Below, piece after piece: positions 21,059 to 31,038 of a stretch of 64,000 nt of DNA (the stretch's first letter is position 1; every line of letters starts with the position of its first letter). The notes under the pieces are model-generated. The model saw nothing but the letters and a program-made list of their open reading frames with translations, did no database searches and was not told the DNA's origin. The DNA is from Macropodus opercularis. Taxonomy: Eukaryota; Chordata; Actinopteri; Anabantiformes; Osphronemidae. The stretch is taken from the NCBI GenBank assembly GCA_030770545.1, contig CM061093.1, positions 1,743,501-1,807,500 of the forward strand, written 5' to 3'. The translations under genes and the position numbers were made by a program.

Positions 21059-21189
21059 TTTCTTTTCTCTTTCATTGCAACATTGGGTGAGTCTCCATCT
21101 TGGTTACACATATGTCCTTGATGAGCAGATAGTTGTGACAGTCTGACATATAGTCACCTTCAAAAGATATAATGTGGTACAGGTTTGTC

Positions 21190-21309
21190 GCTTATGGCCA
21201 TACCACCTTCAACGTGCCCGATCTCATTCGACCTCGGAAGCCAAGCAAGGTAGGGCCTGGCTAGTACTTGGACGGGAGACCGCCTGGGAATACCAGGTGC
21301 TGTAAGCCT
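21190..21309 (+). rRNA. 5S rRNA
   Basis: C6T, A43C; S. Confidence 0.95.
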
Positions 21310-21440
21310 TTTCTTTTCTCTTTCAATGCAACATTGGGTGATTCTCCATCTTGGTTACACATATGTCATTGATGAGCAGATAGTTGTGACAGTCTGACAT
21401 ATAGTCACCTTCAAAAGATATAATGTGGTACAGGTTTGTC

Positions 21441-21560
21441 GCTTACGGCCATACCACCTTCAACTTTCCCGATCTCATTCGACCTCGGAAGCAAAGCAAG
21501 GTAGGGCCTGCCTAGTACTTGGACGTGAGACCGCCTGGGAATACCAGGTGCTGTAAGCCT
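21441..21560 (+). rRNA. 5S rRNA
   Basis: G25T, G27T, A43C, C53A, G71C, G86T; L. Confidence 0.9.
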
Positions 21561-21700
21561 TTTCTTTTCTCTTTCAACGCAACATTGGGTGATTCTCCAT
21601 CTTGGTTACACAGATGACATTGATGAGGTAACAGTCGTGACTGTCATGACATTCTGACGTGTTGTCGCCTTCAAAAGACATATTGAGGTAACAATTTGTC

Positions 21701-21820
21701 GCTTACGGCCATTCCACCTTCAACGTGCCCGATCTCATTCGAACTCGGAACCCAAGCAAGGTAGGGCCTGGCTAGTACTTGGACGGAAGACCGCCTGGGA
21801 ATTCCAGGTGCTGTAAGCCT
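21701..21820 (+). rRNA. 5S rRNA
   Basis: A13T, G51C (box A), G87A, A103T; L. Confidence 0.93.
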
Positions 21821-21960
21821 TTTCTGTTATTTTTCAACGCAACATTGTGTGATTCTCCTTTTTGGTAACGCAGATGACCTTGATGAGGTAACAGTCGTGA
21901 CTGTCATGACAGTCTGACGTGTTGTCGCCTTCAAATGACGTAATGAGGTAACAATTTCTC

Positions 21961-22080
21961 GCTTACGGCCATACCACCTTCAATGTGCCCGATCTCATTC
22001 GACCTCGGAAGCCAAGCAAGGTAGGGCCTGGCTAGTACTTGGATGGGAGACCGCCTGGGAATACCAGGTGCTGTAAGCCT
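21961..22080 (+). rRNA. 5S rRNA
   Basis: C24T, A43C, C84T; L-length hybrid with an S-type start. Confidence 0.94.
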
Positions 22081-22220
22081 TTTCTGTTATTTTTCAACGC
22101 AACATTGGGTGATTCTCCATCTTGGTTACACATATGTCCTTGATGAGGTAACAGTCGTGACTGTCATGACATTCTGACGTGTTGTCGCCTTCAAAAGACA
22201 TATTGAGGTAACAAATTGTC

Positions 22221-22283
22221 GCTTATGGCCATACCACCTTCAACGTGCCCGATCTCATTCGACCTCGGAAGCCAAGCAAGGTC

Positions 22284-22315
<32 letters not shown>

Positions 22316-22340
22316 TGGGAATACCAGGTGCTGTAAGCCT
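22221..22340 (+). rRNA. 5S rRNA
   Basis: C6T, A43C, A63C, C84T, G93A; L. Confidence 0.93.
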
Positions 22341-22480
22341 TTTCTTTTCTCTTTCAACGCAACATTGGGTGATTCTCCATCTTGGTTACACAGATGACAT
22401 TGATGAGGTAACAGTCGTGACTGTCATGACATTCTGACGTGTTGTCGCCTTCAAATGACGTAATGAGGTAACAATTTCTC

Positions 22481-22600
22481 GCTTACGGCCATACCACCTT
22501 CAACGTGCCCGATCTCATTCGACCTCGGAAGCCAAGCAAGGTAGGGCCTGGCTAGTACTTGGACGGGAGACCGCCTGGGAATACCAGGTGCTGTAAGCCT
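22481..22600 (+). rRNA. 5S rRNA
   Basis: A43C; S hybrid. Confidence 0.96.
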
Positions 22601-22731
22601 TTTCTTTTCTCTTTCAATGCAACATTGGGTGATTCTCCATCTTGGTTACACATATGTCCTTGATGAGCAGATAGTTGTGACAGTCTGACATATAGTCGCC
22701 TTCAAAAGACATAATAAGGTGACAATTTTTC

Positions 22732-22851
22732 GCTTACGGCCATACCACCTTCAACGTGCCCGATCTCATTCGACCTCGGAAGCCAAGCAAGGTAGGGCCT
22801 GGCTAGTACTTGGACGGGAGACCGCCTGGGAATACCATGTGCTGTAAGCCT
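22732..22851 (+). rRNA. 5S rRNA
   Basis: A43C, G107T; S. Confidence 0.94.
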
Positions 22852-22982
22852 TTTCTTTTCTCTTTCAACGCAACATTGGGTGATTCTCCATCTTGGTTAC
22901 ACATATGTCCTTGATGAGCAGATAATTGTGACAGTCTGACATATAGTCACCTTCAAAAGATATAATGTGGTACATGTTTGTC

Positions 22983-23102
22983 GCTTACGGCCATACCACC
23001 TTCAACGTGCCCGATCTCATTCGAACTCGGAAGCCAAGCAAGGTAGGGCCTGGCTAGTACTTGGACGGGAGACCGCCTGGGAATACCAGGTGCTGTAAGC
23101 CT
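22983..23102 (+). rRNA. 5S rRNA, consensus
   Basis: Matches the window consensus; S. Confidence 0.96.
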
Positions 23103-23233
23103 TTTCATTTCTCTTTCAACGCAACATTGGGTGATTCTCCATCTTGGTTACACATATGTCCTTGATGATCAGATAATTGTGACAGTCTGAAATATAGTCA
23201 CCTTCAAAAGATATAATGTGGTACAGGTTTGTT

Positions 23234-23353
23234 GCTTACGGCCATACCACCTTCAACGTGCCCGATCTCATTTGTACTCGGAAGCCAAGCAAGGTAGGGC
23301 CTGGCTAGTACTTGGACGGGAGACTGCCTGGGAATACCAGGTGCTGTAAGCCT
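23234..23353 (+). rRNA. 5S rRNA
   Basis: C40T, A42T, C92T; first gene of the 2,294-bp duplication; L. Confidence 0.94.
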
Positions 23354-23493
23354 TTTCTGTTATTTTTCAACGCAACATTAGGTGATTCTCCTTTTTAGTA
23401 ACGCAGATGACCTTGATGAGGTAACAGTTGTGACTGTCATGTTATTCTGACGTGTTGTCGCCTTCAAATGACGTAATGAGGTAACAATTACTC

Positions 23494-23613
23494 GCTTACG
23501 GCCAAACCACCTTCAACGTGTCCGATCTCATTCGACCTCGGAAGCCAAGCAAGGTAGGGCCTGGCTAGTACTTGGACGGGAGACTGCCTGGAACTACCAG
23601 GTGCTGTAAGCCT
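23494..23613 (+). rRNA. 5S rRNA
   Basis: T12A, C28T, A43C, C92T, G99A, A101C; S hybrid. Confidence 0.91.
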
Positions 23614-23744
23614 TTTCTTTTCTCTTTCAACGCAACATTGGGTGATTCTCCATCTTGGTTACACATATGTCCTTGATGAGCAGATAATTGTGACATTCTG
23701 ACGTGTTGTCGCCTTCAAATGACGTAATGAGGTAACAATTTCTA

Positions 23745-23864
23745 GCTTACGGCCATACCACCTTCAACGTGCCCCATCTCATTCGACCTCGGAAGCCAAG
23801 CAAGTTAGGGCCTGGCTAGTACTTGGACGGGAGACCGCCTGGGAATACCAGGTGCTGTAAGCCT
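23745..23864 (+). rRNA. 5S rRNA
   Basis: G31C, A43C, G61T (box A); L. Confidence 0.93.
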
Positions 23865-24004
23865 TTTCTGTTATTTTTCAACGCAACATTGGGTGATTCT
23901 CCTTTTTGGTAACGCAGATGACCTTGATGAAGTAACAGTCGTGACTGTCATGACATTCTGACGTGTTGTCACCTTCAAATGACGTAATGAGGTAACAATT
24001 TCTC

Positions 24005-24124
24005 GCTTACGGCCATACCACCTTCAACGTGCCCGATCTCATTCGAACTCGGAAGCCAAGCAAGGTAGGGCCTGGCTTGTACTTGGACGGGAGACCGCCT
24101 GGGAATTCCAGGTGCTGTAAGCCT
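24005..24124 (+). rRNA. 5S rRNA
   Basis: A74T, A103T; S hybrid. Confidence 0.94.
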
Positions 24125-24255
24125 TTTCTTTTCTCTTTCAACGCAACATTGGGTGATTCTCCATCTTGGTTACACGTATGTCCTTGATGAGCAGATAGTT
24201 GTGACAGTCTGACATATAGTCGCCTTCAAAAGACATAATGAGGTAACAATTTCTC

Positions 24256-24375
24256 GCTTACGGCCATACCACCTTCAACGTGCCCGATCTCATTAGAATT
24301 CGGAAGCCAAGCAAGGTAAGGCCTGGCTAGTACTTGGACGGGAGACCGCCTGGGAATAGCAGGTGCTGTAAGCCT
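24256..24375 (+). rRNA. 5S rRNA
   Basis: C40A, C44T, G64A (box A), C104G; L. Confidence 0.92.
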
Positions 24376-24515
24376 TTTCTGTTATTTTTCAACGCAACAT
24401 TAGGTGATTCTCCTTTTTAGTAACGCAGATGACCTTGATGAGGTAACAGTTGTGACTGTCATGACATTCTGACGTGTTGTCGCCTTCAAATTACGTAATG
24501 AGGTAACAATTACTC

Positions 24516-24635
24516 GCTTACGGCCATACCACCTTCAACGTGCCCGATCTCATTCGACCTTGGAAGCCAAGCAAGGTAGGGCCTGGCTAGTACTTGGACG
24601 GGAGACCGCCTGGGAATACCAGGTGCTGTAAGCCT
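24516..24635 (+). rRNA. 5S rRNA
   Basis: A43C, C46T; S. Confidence 0.94.
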
Positions 24636-24766
24636 TTTCTTTTCTCTTTAAACGCAACATTGGGTGATTCTCCATCTTCGTTACACATATGTCCTTGATT
24701 ATCAGATAATTGTGACAGTCTGACATATAGTCACCTTCAAAAGATATAATGTGGTACAGGTTTGTT

Positions 24767-24886
24767 GTTTACGGCCATACCACCTTCAACGTGCCCGATC
24801 TCATTCGTACTCGGAAGCCAAGCAAGGTAGGGCCTGGCTAGTACTTGGACGGGAGACCGCCTGGGAATAGCAGGTGCTGTAAGCCT
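24767..24886 (+). rRNA. 5S rRNA
   Basis: C2T, A42T, C104G; L. Confidence 0.93.
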
Positions 24887-25026
24887 TTTATGTTATTTTT
24901 CAACGCAACATTGTGTGATTCTCCTTTTTGGTAACGCAGATGACCTTGATGAGGTAACAGTCGTGACTGTCATGACAGTCTGACGTGTTGTCGCCTTCAA
25001 ATGACGTAATGCGGTAACAATTTCTC

Positions 25027-25146
25027 GCTTACGGCCATACCACCTTCAACGTGCCCGATCTCATTCGACCTCGGAAGCCAAGCAAGGTAGGGCCTGGCTA
25101 GTACTTGGATGGGAGACCGCCTGGGAATACCAGGTGCTGTAAGCCT
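25027..25146 (+). rRNA. 5S rRNA
   Basis: A43C, C84T; followed by a 130-bp S spacer that lost 1 bp in its TATA-like region. Confidence 0.94.
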
Positions 25147-25276
25147 TTTCTGTTATTTTTCAACGCAACATTGGGTGATTCTCCATCTTGGTTACACATA
25201 TGTCCTTGATGAGCAGATAATTGTGACAGTCTGACATATAGTCACCTTCAAAAGATATAATTAGTACAGGTTTGTC

Positions 25277-25396
25277 GCTTACGGCCATACCACCTTCAAC
25301 GTGCCTGATCTCATTCCAACTCGGAAGCCAGGCAAGGTAGGGCCTGGCTAGTACTTGGACGGGAGACCGCCTGGGAATACCAGGTGCTGTAAGCCT
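25277..25396 (+). rRNA. 5S rRNA
   Basis: C30T, G41C, A55G; S. Confidence 0.93.
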
Positions 25397-25527
25397 TTTC
25401 TGTTATTTTTCAACGCAACATTGGGTGATTCTCCATCTTGGTTACACATATGTCCTTGATGATCAGATAATTGTGACAGTCTGAAATATAGTCACCTTCA
25501 AAAGATATAATGTGGTACAGGTTTGTT

Positions 25528-25647
25528 GCTTACGGCCATACCACCTTCAACGTGCCCGATCTCATTTGTACTCGGAAGCCAAGCAAGGTAGGGCCTGGCT
25601 AGTACTTGGACGGGAGACTGCCTGGGAATACCAGGTGCTGTAAGCCT
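25528..25647 (+). rRNA. 5S rRNA
   Basis: C40T, A42T, C92T; duplicate of 23234; L. Confidence 0.94.
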
Positions 25648-25787
25648 TTTCTGTTATTTTTCAACGCAACATTAGGTGATTCTCCTTTTTAGTAACGCAG
25701 ATGACCTTGATGAGGTAACAGTTGTGACTGTCATGTTATTCTGACGTGTTGTCGCCTTCAAATGACGTAATGAGGTAACAATTACTC

Positions 25788-25907
25788 GCTTACGGCCAAA
25801 CCACCTTCAACGTGTCCGATCTCATTCGACCTCGGAAGCCAAGCAAGGTAGGGCCTGGCTAGTACTTGGACGGGAGACTGCCTGGAACTACCAGGTGCTG
25901 TAAGCCT
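25788..25907 (+). rRNA. 5S rRNA
   Basis: T12A, C28T, A43C, C92T, G99A, A101C; duplicate of 23494; S hybrid. Confidence 0.91.
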
Positions 25908-26038
25908 TTTCTTTTCTCTTTCAACGCAACATTGGGTGATTCTCCATCTTGGTTACACATATGTCCTTGATGAGCAGATAATTGTGACATTCTGACGTGT
26001 TGTCGCCTTCAAATGACGTAATGAGGTAACAATTTCTA

Positions 26039-26158
26039 GCTTACGGCCATACCACCTTCAACGTGCCCCATCTCATTCGACCTCGGAAGCCAAGCAAGTT
26101 AGGGCCTGGCTAGTACTTGGACGGGAGACCGCCTGGGAATACCAGGTGCTGTAAGCCT
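26039..26158 (+). rRNA. 5S rRNA
   Basis: G31C, A43C, G61T; duplicate of 23745; L. Confidence 0.93.
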
Positions 26159-26298
26159 TTTCTGTTATTTTTCAACGCAACATTGGGTGATTCTCCTTTT
26201 TGGTAACGCAGATGACCTTGATGAAGTAACAGTCGTGACTGTCATGACATTCTGACGTGTTGTCACCTTCAAATGACGTAATGAGGTAACAATTTCTC

Positions 26299-26418
26299 GC
26301 TTACGGCCATACCACCTTCAACGTGCCCGATCTCATTCGAACTCGGAAGCCAAGCAAGGTAGGGCCTGGCTTGTACTTGGACGGGAGACCGCCTGGGAAT
26401 TCCAGGTGCTGTAAGCCT
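26299..26418 (+). rRNA. 5S rRNA
   Basis: A74T, A103T; duplicate of 24005; S hybrid. Confidence 0.94.
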
Positions 26419-26549
26419 TTTCTTTTCTCTTTCAACGCAACATTGGGTGATTCTCCATCTTGGTTACACGTATGTCCTTGATGAGCAGATAGTTGTGACA
26501 GTCTGACATATAGTCGCCTTCAAAAGACATAATGAGGTAACAATTTCTC

Positions 26550-26669
26550 GCTTACGGCCATACCACCTTCAACGTGCCCGATCTCATTAGAATTCGGAAG
26601 CCAAGCAAGGTAAGGCCTGGCTAGTACATGGACGGGAGACCGCCTGGGAATAGCAGGTGCTGTAAGCCT
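26550..26669 (+). rRNA. 5S rRNA
   Basis: C40A, C44T, G64A, T79A, C104G; duplicate of 24256, from which T79A separates it; L. Confidence 0.92.
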
Positions 26670-26809
26670 TTTCTGTTATTTTTCAACGCAACATTAGGTG
26701 ATTCTCCTTTTTAGTAACGCAGATGACCTTGATGAGGTAACAGTTGTGACTGTCATGACATTCTGACGTGTTGTCGCCTTCAAATTACGTAATGAGGTAA
26801 CAATTACTC

Positions 26810-26929
26810 GCTTACGGCCATACCACCTTCAACGTGCCCGATCTCATTCGACCTTGGAAGCCAAGCAAGGTAGGGCCTGGCTAGTACTTGGACGGGAGAC
26901 CGCCTGGGAATACCAGGTGCTGTAAGCCT
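26810..26929 (+). rRNA. 5S rRNA
   Basis: A43C, C46T; duplicate of 24516; S. Confidence 0.94.
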
Positions 26930-27060
26930 TTTCTTTTCTCTTTAAACGCAACATTGGGTGATTCTCCATCTTCGTTACACATATGTCCTTGATTATCAGA
27001 TAATTGTGACAGTCTGACATATAGTCACCTTCAAAAGATATAATGTGGTACAGGTTTGTT

Positions 27061-27180
27061 GTTTACGGCCATACCACCTTCAACGTGCCCGATCTCATTC
27101 GTACTCGGAAGCCAAGCAAGGTAGGGCCTGGCTAGTACTTGGACGGGAGACCGCCTGGGAATAGCAGGTGCTGTAAGCCT
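27061..27180 (+). rRNA. 5S rRNA
   Basis: C2T, A42T, C104G; duplicate of 24767; L. Confidence 0.93.
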
Positions 27181-27320
27181 TTTATGTTATTTTTCAACGC
27201 AACATTGTGTGATTCTCCTTTTTGGTAACGCAGATGACCTTGATGAGGTAACAGTCGTGACTGTCATGACAGTCTGACGTGTTGTCGCCTTCAAATGACG
27301 TAATGCGGTAACAATTTCTC

Positions 27321-27440
27321 GCTTACGGCCATACCACCTTCAACGTGCCCGATCTCATTCGACCTCGGAAGCCAAGCAAGGTAGGGCCTGGCTAGTACTT
27401 GGATGGGAGACCGCCTGGGAATACCAGGTGCTGTAAGCCT
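27321..27440 (+). rRNA. 5S rRNA
   Basis: A43C, C84T; duplicate of 25027; 130-bp spacer. Confidence 0.94.
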
Positions 27441-27570
27441 TTTCTGTTATTTTTCAACGCAACATTGGGTGATTCTCCATCTTGGTTACACATATGTCCT
27501 TGATGAGCAGATAATTGTGACAGTCTGACATATAGTCACCTTCAAAAGATATAATTAGTACAGGTTTGTC

Positions 27571-27690
27571 GCTTACGGCCATACCACCTTCAACGTGCCT
27601 GATCTCATTCCAACTCGGAAGCCAGGCAAGGTAGGGCCTGGCTAGTACTTGGACGGGAGACCGCCTGGGAATACCAGGTGCTGTAAGCCT
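27571..27690 (+). rRNA. 5S rRNA
   Basis: C30T, G41C, A55G; duplicate of 25277 and last gene of the duplication; L. Confidence 0.93.
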
Positions 27691-27830
27691 TTTCTGTTAT
27701 TTTTCAACGCAACATTGGGTGATTCTCCTTTTTGGTAACGCAGATGACCTTGATGAGGTAACAGTCGTGACTGTCATGACATTCTGACGTGTTGTCACCT
27801 TCAAATGACGTAATGAGGTAACAATTTCTC

Positions 27831-27950
27831 GCTTACGGCCATACCACCTTCAACGTGCCCGATCTCATTCGAACTCGGAAGCCAAGCAAGGTAGGGCCTG
27901 GCTTGTACTTGGACGGGAGACCGCCTGGGAATTCCAGGTGCTGTAAGCCT
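27831..27950 (+). rRNA. 5S rRNA
   Basis: A74T, A103T; S. Confidence 0.94.
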
Positions 27951-28081
27951 TTTCTTTTCTCTTTCAAAGCAACATTGGGTGATTCTCCATCTTGGTTACA
28001 CATATGTCCTTGATGAGCAGATAGTTGTGACAGTCTGACATATAGTCGCCTTCAAAAGATATAATGTGGTACAGTTTTGTC

Positions 28082-28201
28082 GCTTACGGCCATACCACCT
28101 TCAACGTGCCCGATCTCATTTGAACTCGGAAGCCAAGCAAGGTAGGGCCAGGCTAGTACTTGGACGGGAGACCGCCTGGGAATTCCAGGTGCTGTAAGCC
28201 T
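28082..28201 (+). rRNA. 5S rRNA
   Basis: C40T, T69A, A103T; S hybrid. Confidence 0.93.
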
Positions 28202-28332
28202 TTTCTTTTCTCTTTCAAAGCAACATTGGGTGATTCTCCATCTTGGTTACACATATGTCCTTGATGAGCAGATACTTGTGACAGTCTGACATATAGTCGC
28301 CTTCAAAAGACATAATAAGGTAACAATTTCTC

Positions 28333-28452
28333 GCTTACGGCCATACCACCTTCAACGTGCCCGATCTCATTCGAACTCGGAAGCCAAGCAAGGTAGGGCC
28401 TGGCTAGTACTTGGACGGGAGACTGCCTGGGAATACCAGGTGCTGTAAGCCT
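28333..28452 (+). rRNA. 5S rRNA
   Basis: C92T; homologue of gene 8486 in the LINE-bearing duplication; L. Confidence 0.95.
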
Positions 28453-28592
28453 TTTCTGTTATTTTTCAACGCAACATTAGGTGATTCTCCTTTTTAGTAA
28501 CGCAGATGACCTTGATGAGGTAACAGTTGTGACTGTCATGACCTTCTGACGTGTTGTCGCCTTCAAATGACGTAATGAGGTAACAATTACTC

Positions 28593-28712
28593 GCTTACGG
28601 CCATACCACCTTCAACGTGCCCGATCTCATTCGACCTCGGAAGCCAAGCAAGGTAGGGCCTGGCTAGTACTTGGACGGGAGACCGCCTGGGAATACCAGG
28701 TGCTGTAAGCCT
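28593..28712 (+). rRNA. 5S rRNA
   Basis: A43C; 132-bp S spacer with one extra T in the terminator run. Confidence 0.95.
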
Positions 28713-28844
28713 TTTTCTTTTCTCTTTCAACGCAACATTGGGTGATTCTCCATCTTGGTTACACATATGTCCTTGATGATCAGATAATTGTGACAGTCTG
28801 ACATATAGTCACCTTCAAAAGATATAATGTGGTACAGGTTTGTT

Positions 28845-28964
28845 GCTTACGGCCATACCACCTTCAACGTGCCCGATCTCATTCGCACTCGTTAGCCAAG
28901 CAAGGTAGGGCCTGGCTAGTACTTGGATGGGAGACCGCCTGGGAATACCAGGTGCTGTAAGCCT
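28845..28964 (+). rRNA. 5S rRNA
   Basis: A42C, G48T, A49T, C84T; extra unit relative to the copy 1 side, last intact gene before LINE copy 2; S. Confidence 0.92.
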
Positions 28965-29095
28965 TTTCTTTTCTCTTTCAACACAACATTGGGTTATTCT
29001 CCATCTTGGTTACACATATGTCCTTGATGAGCAGATAGTTGTGACAGTCTGACATATAGTCGCCTTCAAAAGATATAATGTGGTACAGTTTTGTC

Positions 29096-29117
29096 GCTTA
29101 CGGCCATACCACCTTCA
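29096..29117 (+). pseudogene. 5S rRNA 5' fragment (nt 1-22), left of LINE copy 2
   Basis: Identical to the left fragment of copy 1, with the same preceding S spacer. Confidence 0.95.
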
Positions 29118-29272
29118 GCTGTGCATGTGCTAATCAGATCGTCAGTACACCTGTGAGCAACCCGACAGAGCGTCTCCACCAAGTTTCTGCTGGTGTGATT
29201 TTTTGTTCTTTCTATGGTGTTTTTTCCTATCCTTTGATAGTGATTTTGAGTTTTGAGTGAAGTTGTTTAAAC

Positions 29273-29299
29273 CCCCCGGCGGATTATTCCGTTCGGGGG
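29273..29299 (+). promoter_or_regulatory. Conserved GC-rich hairpin in LINE 5' UTR, copy 2
   Basis: Identical to the copy 1 hairpin and at the same distance from ORF1. Confidence 0.6.
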
Positions 29300-29393
29300 C
29301 GCTTTATGTCGATTTTTCGCTCTTTTTGTTTTTTTCCCCTCACATACGAGGGAAGCCACGGCGGACGCCGGAATTTTTCTTTTTGATTTTTCA

Positions 29394-30998
29394 ATGGAGG
29401 ATCACCGGCCTGAGCGTGCAAAGCTCGGCAAAAAGCAGATGCCGGAGCAGAAAGACGCTCGTCACATGAACGCAGCGGAGATGGAAGGAAAGAGCGGAGG
29501 TGCAGCGGCAACGCCCGCAGCAAGCATGAGACAATCGGGCAAAGGAGTGGGTGCAGCAGAGGCAGGCAGTCGAGCCCAGCAAAAAGCTGCAGCTGCCGGC
29601 AAAGAGCAGGAGATACAAACGGCGGCGCAGGCGGCAAAGAGACGTGGTGCGCCAGCAACAGGGGCAGAGGGGAGCAGACCAGCTGCAGCGACTGCAGGCG
29701 GGAAGACGCAGACACCAGCTGTAGCGCTGGAGAATGCGAGAAACAGAGCAGCGATCGCAGGAGAGATACCGGCGCAGCGGCTGGAGGAAACAACGCAGTG
29801 GCTGCGGAGACCAACGGGCGCACAGCCTACGATCGGAGATGAGAGCGCAGTGGCCCACAGAAGCACAGCGGGAACGTTGAAACAGAGTGCAGGAGACGCA
29901 GAGCAACGCTCCAGCAGCACAGCGACTGGAAACGCGAGTGACAGGAGGTACGAGAAGGATCTAACCGTGATGGCAGAAATTCTGGGAACAGAGAATGTCA
30001 AAACAATTGAACTGTTGCGCGCCATAAGAGACGTCTGCGGGGGTGTTACAGCCCTTCGTGAAACAGGGCTAAGGAAGTATGAAGTGACATTGAGGAGCGA
30101 AGCGGGGAAAAAAAGGCTGCTTGATGGACTCAAAATCGGTTCGGCGGTGGTGATGGTGAAATCCCTGGCAGTGGACGAACTGGTTGTTTCATTTCTAAAC
30201 TTACCAGCTTACATCACAGATGGGGAAATTATGGACAAGCTGCATGCGTGGGGTGTAAAGGCAGTTTCCCCGATCAAAAGGAGGATGTGGCCAGGAACGG
30301 ACGTAGCAGACGGAACACGCTTCCTAAAAGTGAAATTCAACGACCAGGTACAGTCACTTCCATATTCAGCCAAATTCATAACAGCTACTGGACCAGAATA
30401 CTTTCGTGTTATCCATAACAATCAGCAAAAAGTCTGCAGGATGTGTCTACAGCCTGGCCACATCGTGAGAGACTGTCCAGACTTTGTTTGTTTTAAGTGC
30501 AACAAACAGGGGCATTATGCACGTGAATGTGGGGCATGGGACAAAAAATGCACTGACTGTCATAATACTGAAAACAACTGTACATGCAATGAGGAAAATG
30601 AGGAACAGTTTGAGCCAACAGAAAGTGTAATGTCTGCGGATGAGGGTTCCATATTGTTAGAGGAGTCACTCAGTGACGAGGCGGAAGAGCAGGAGGAAAT
30701 AGAAGTAGGCGATAGTACAGCAATGCCTGATGCAGAACTGCCAACTCAATACAAGGCTGCATCAGGGAGAAGTTTAGAAAGGCCTGGTGCACTGCTGCAT
30801 GTGAGCGGGGAGACTGTGACCACAATGAACGAAAAGGGAAAACGTATTAATGAAAGAGGAGAAGAGAGTGATGGGGGAGAAAGCCTGCTCGCCTCCAGAT
30901 GCACCTCTCCAACTTCGGACATAGACATGGAAGTGATAGAAGCAGTCAGAGGGAAGATGAGCAGGGTTAGGAAAAAGGCAAGAGGCAAAAGCAAATGA
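29394..30998 (+). CDS. LINE ORF1 protein, RNA-binding (copy 2)
   Basis: 534 residues, with only four residue changes from copy 1 seen (R-to-S and P-to-Q in the Ala-rich region, G-to-R near residue 118, K-to-E before the knuckles). The E in GPEYFRV matches copies 3 and 4, so K in copy 1 is the derived state. Both CCHC knuckles are intact. Confidence 0.92.
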   Translation: MEDHRPERAKLGKKQMPEQKDARHMNAAEMEGKSGGAAATPAASMRQSGKGVGAAEAGSRAQQKAAAAGKEQEIQTAAQAAKRRGAPATGAEGSRPAAATAGGKTQTPAVALENARNRAAIAGEIPAQRLEETTQWLRRPTGAQPTIGDESAVAHRSTAGTLKQSAGDAEQRSSSTATGNASDRRYEKDLTVMAEILGTENVKTIELLRAIRDVCGGVTALRETGLRKYEVTLRSEAGKKRLLDGLKIGSAVVMVKSLAVDELVVSFLNLPAYITDGEIMDKLHAWGVKAVSPIKRRMWPGTDVADGTRFLKVKFNDQVQSLPYSAKFITATGPEYFRVIHNNQQKVCRMCLQPGHIVRDCPDFVCFKCNKQGHYARECGAWDKKCTDCHNTENNCTCNEENEEQFEPTESVMSADEGSILLEESLSDEAEEQEEIEVGDSTAMPDAELPTQYKAASGRSLERPGALLHVSGETVTTMNEKGKRINERGEESDGGESLLASRCTSPTSDIDMEVIEAVRGKMSRVRKKARGKSK

Positions 30999-31038
30999 AG
31001 TATGTGTGTGTGACTCATCTTCCCTCTGTGTCATCAAA

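Larger units (their letters stand above)
16690..21495 (+). repeat. Duplicated multi-unit 5S block, first copy
   Basis: Unit-by-unit match to 44137-49202, at an offset of 27,447 bp up to about 18.7 kb and 27,707 bp after it (one extra 260-bp unit in the second copy). Shared rare variants include cggaacacc, gcatacggcc, catacaaacc, gggcccggc, a ctctacgg start and caactttccc. Confidence 0.9.
23120..27707 (+). repeat. Tandem duplication of a nine-unit 5S block (2 x 2,294 bp)
   Basis: Genes 23234-25277 and 25528-27571 repeat with an exact 2,294-bp offset. They share many rare variants (gtctgaaatatag spacer, C28T, gccccatctc, attagaattcgg, a 1-bp spacer loss before 25277 and 27571). I saw one base difference (T79A in gene 26550). 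Boundaries are approximate because they lie in conserved spacer sequence. The duplication is very recent, or is an assembly artefact. Confidence 0.9.
15149..29095 (+). repeat. 5S rDNA tandem array B (54 genes)
   Basis: The longest array, between LINE copies 1 and 2. It contains a ~5 kb block also found in array D and a recent 2,294-bp tandem duplication. All unit lengths are 250-252 or 260-261 bp. Nothing but 5S genes and spacers is visible. Confidence 0.97.
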
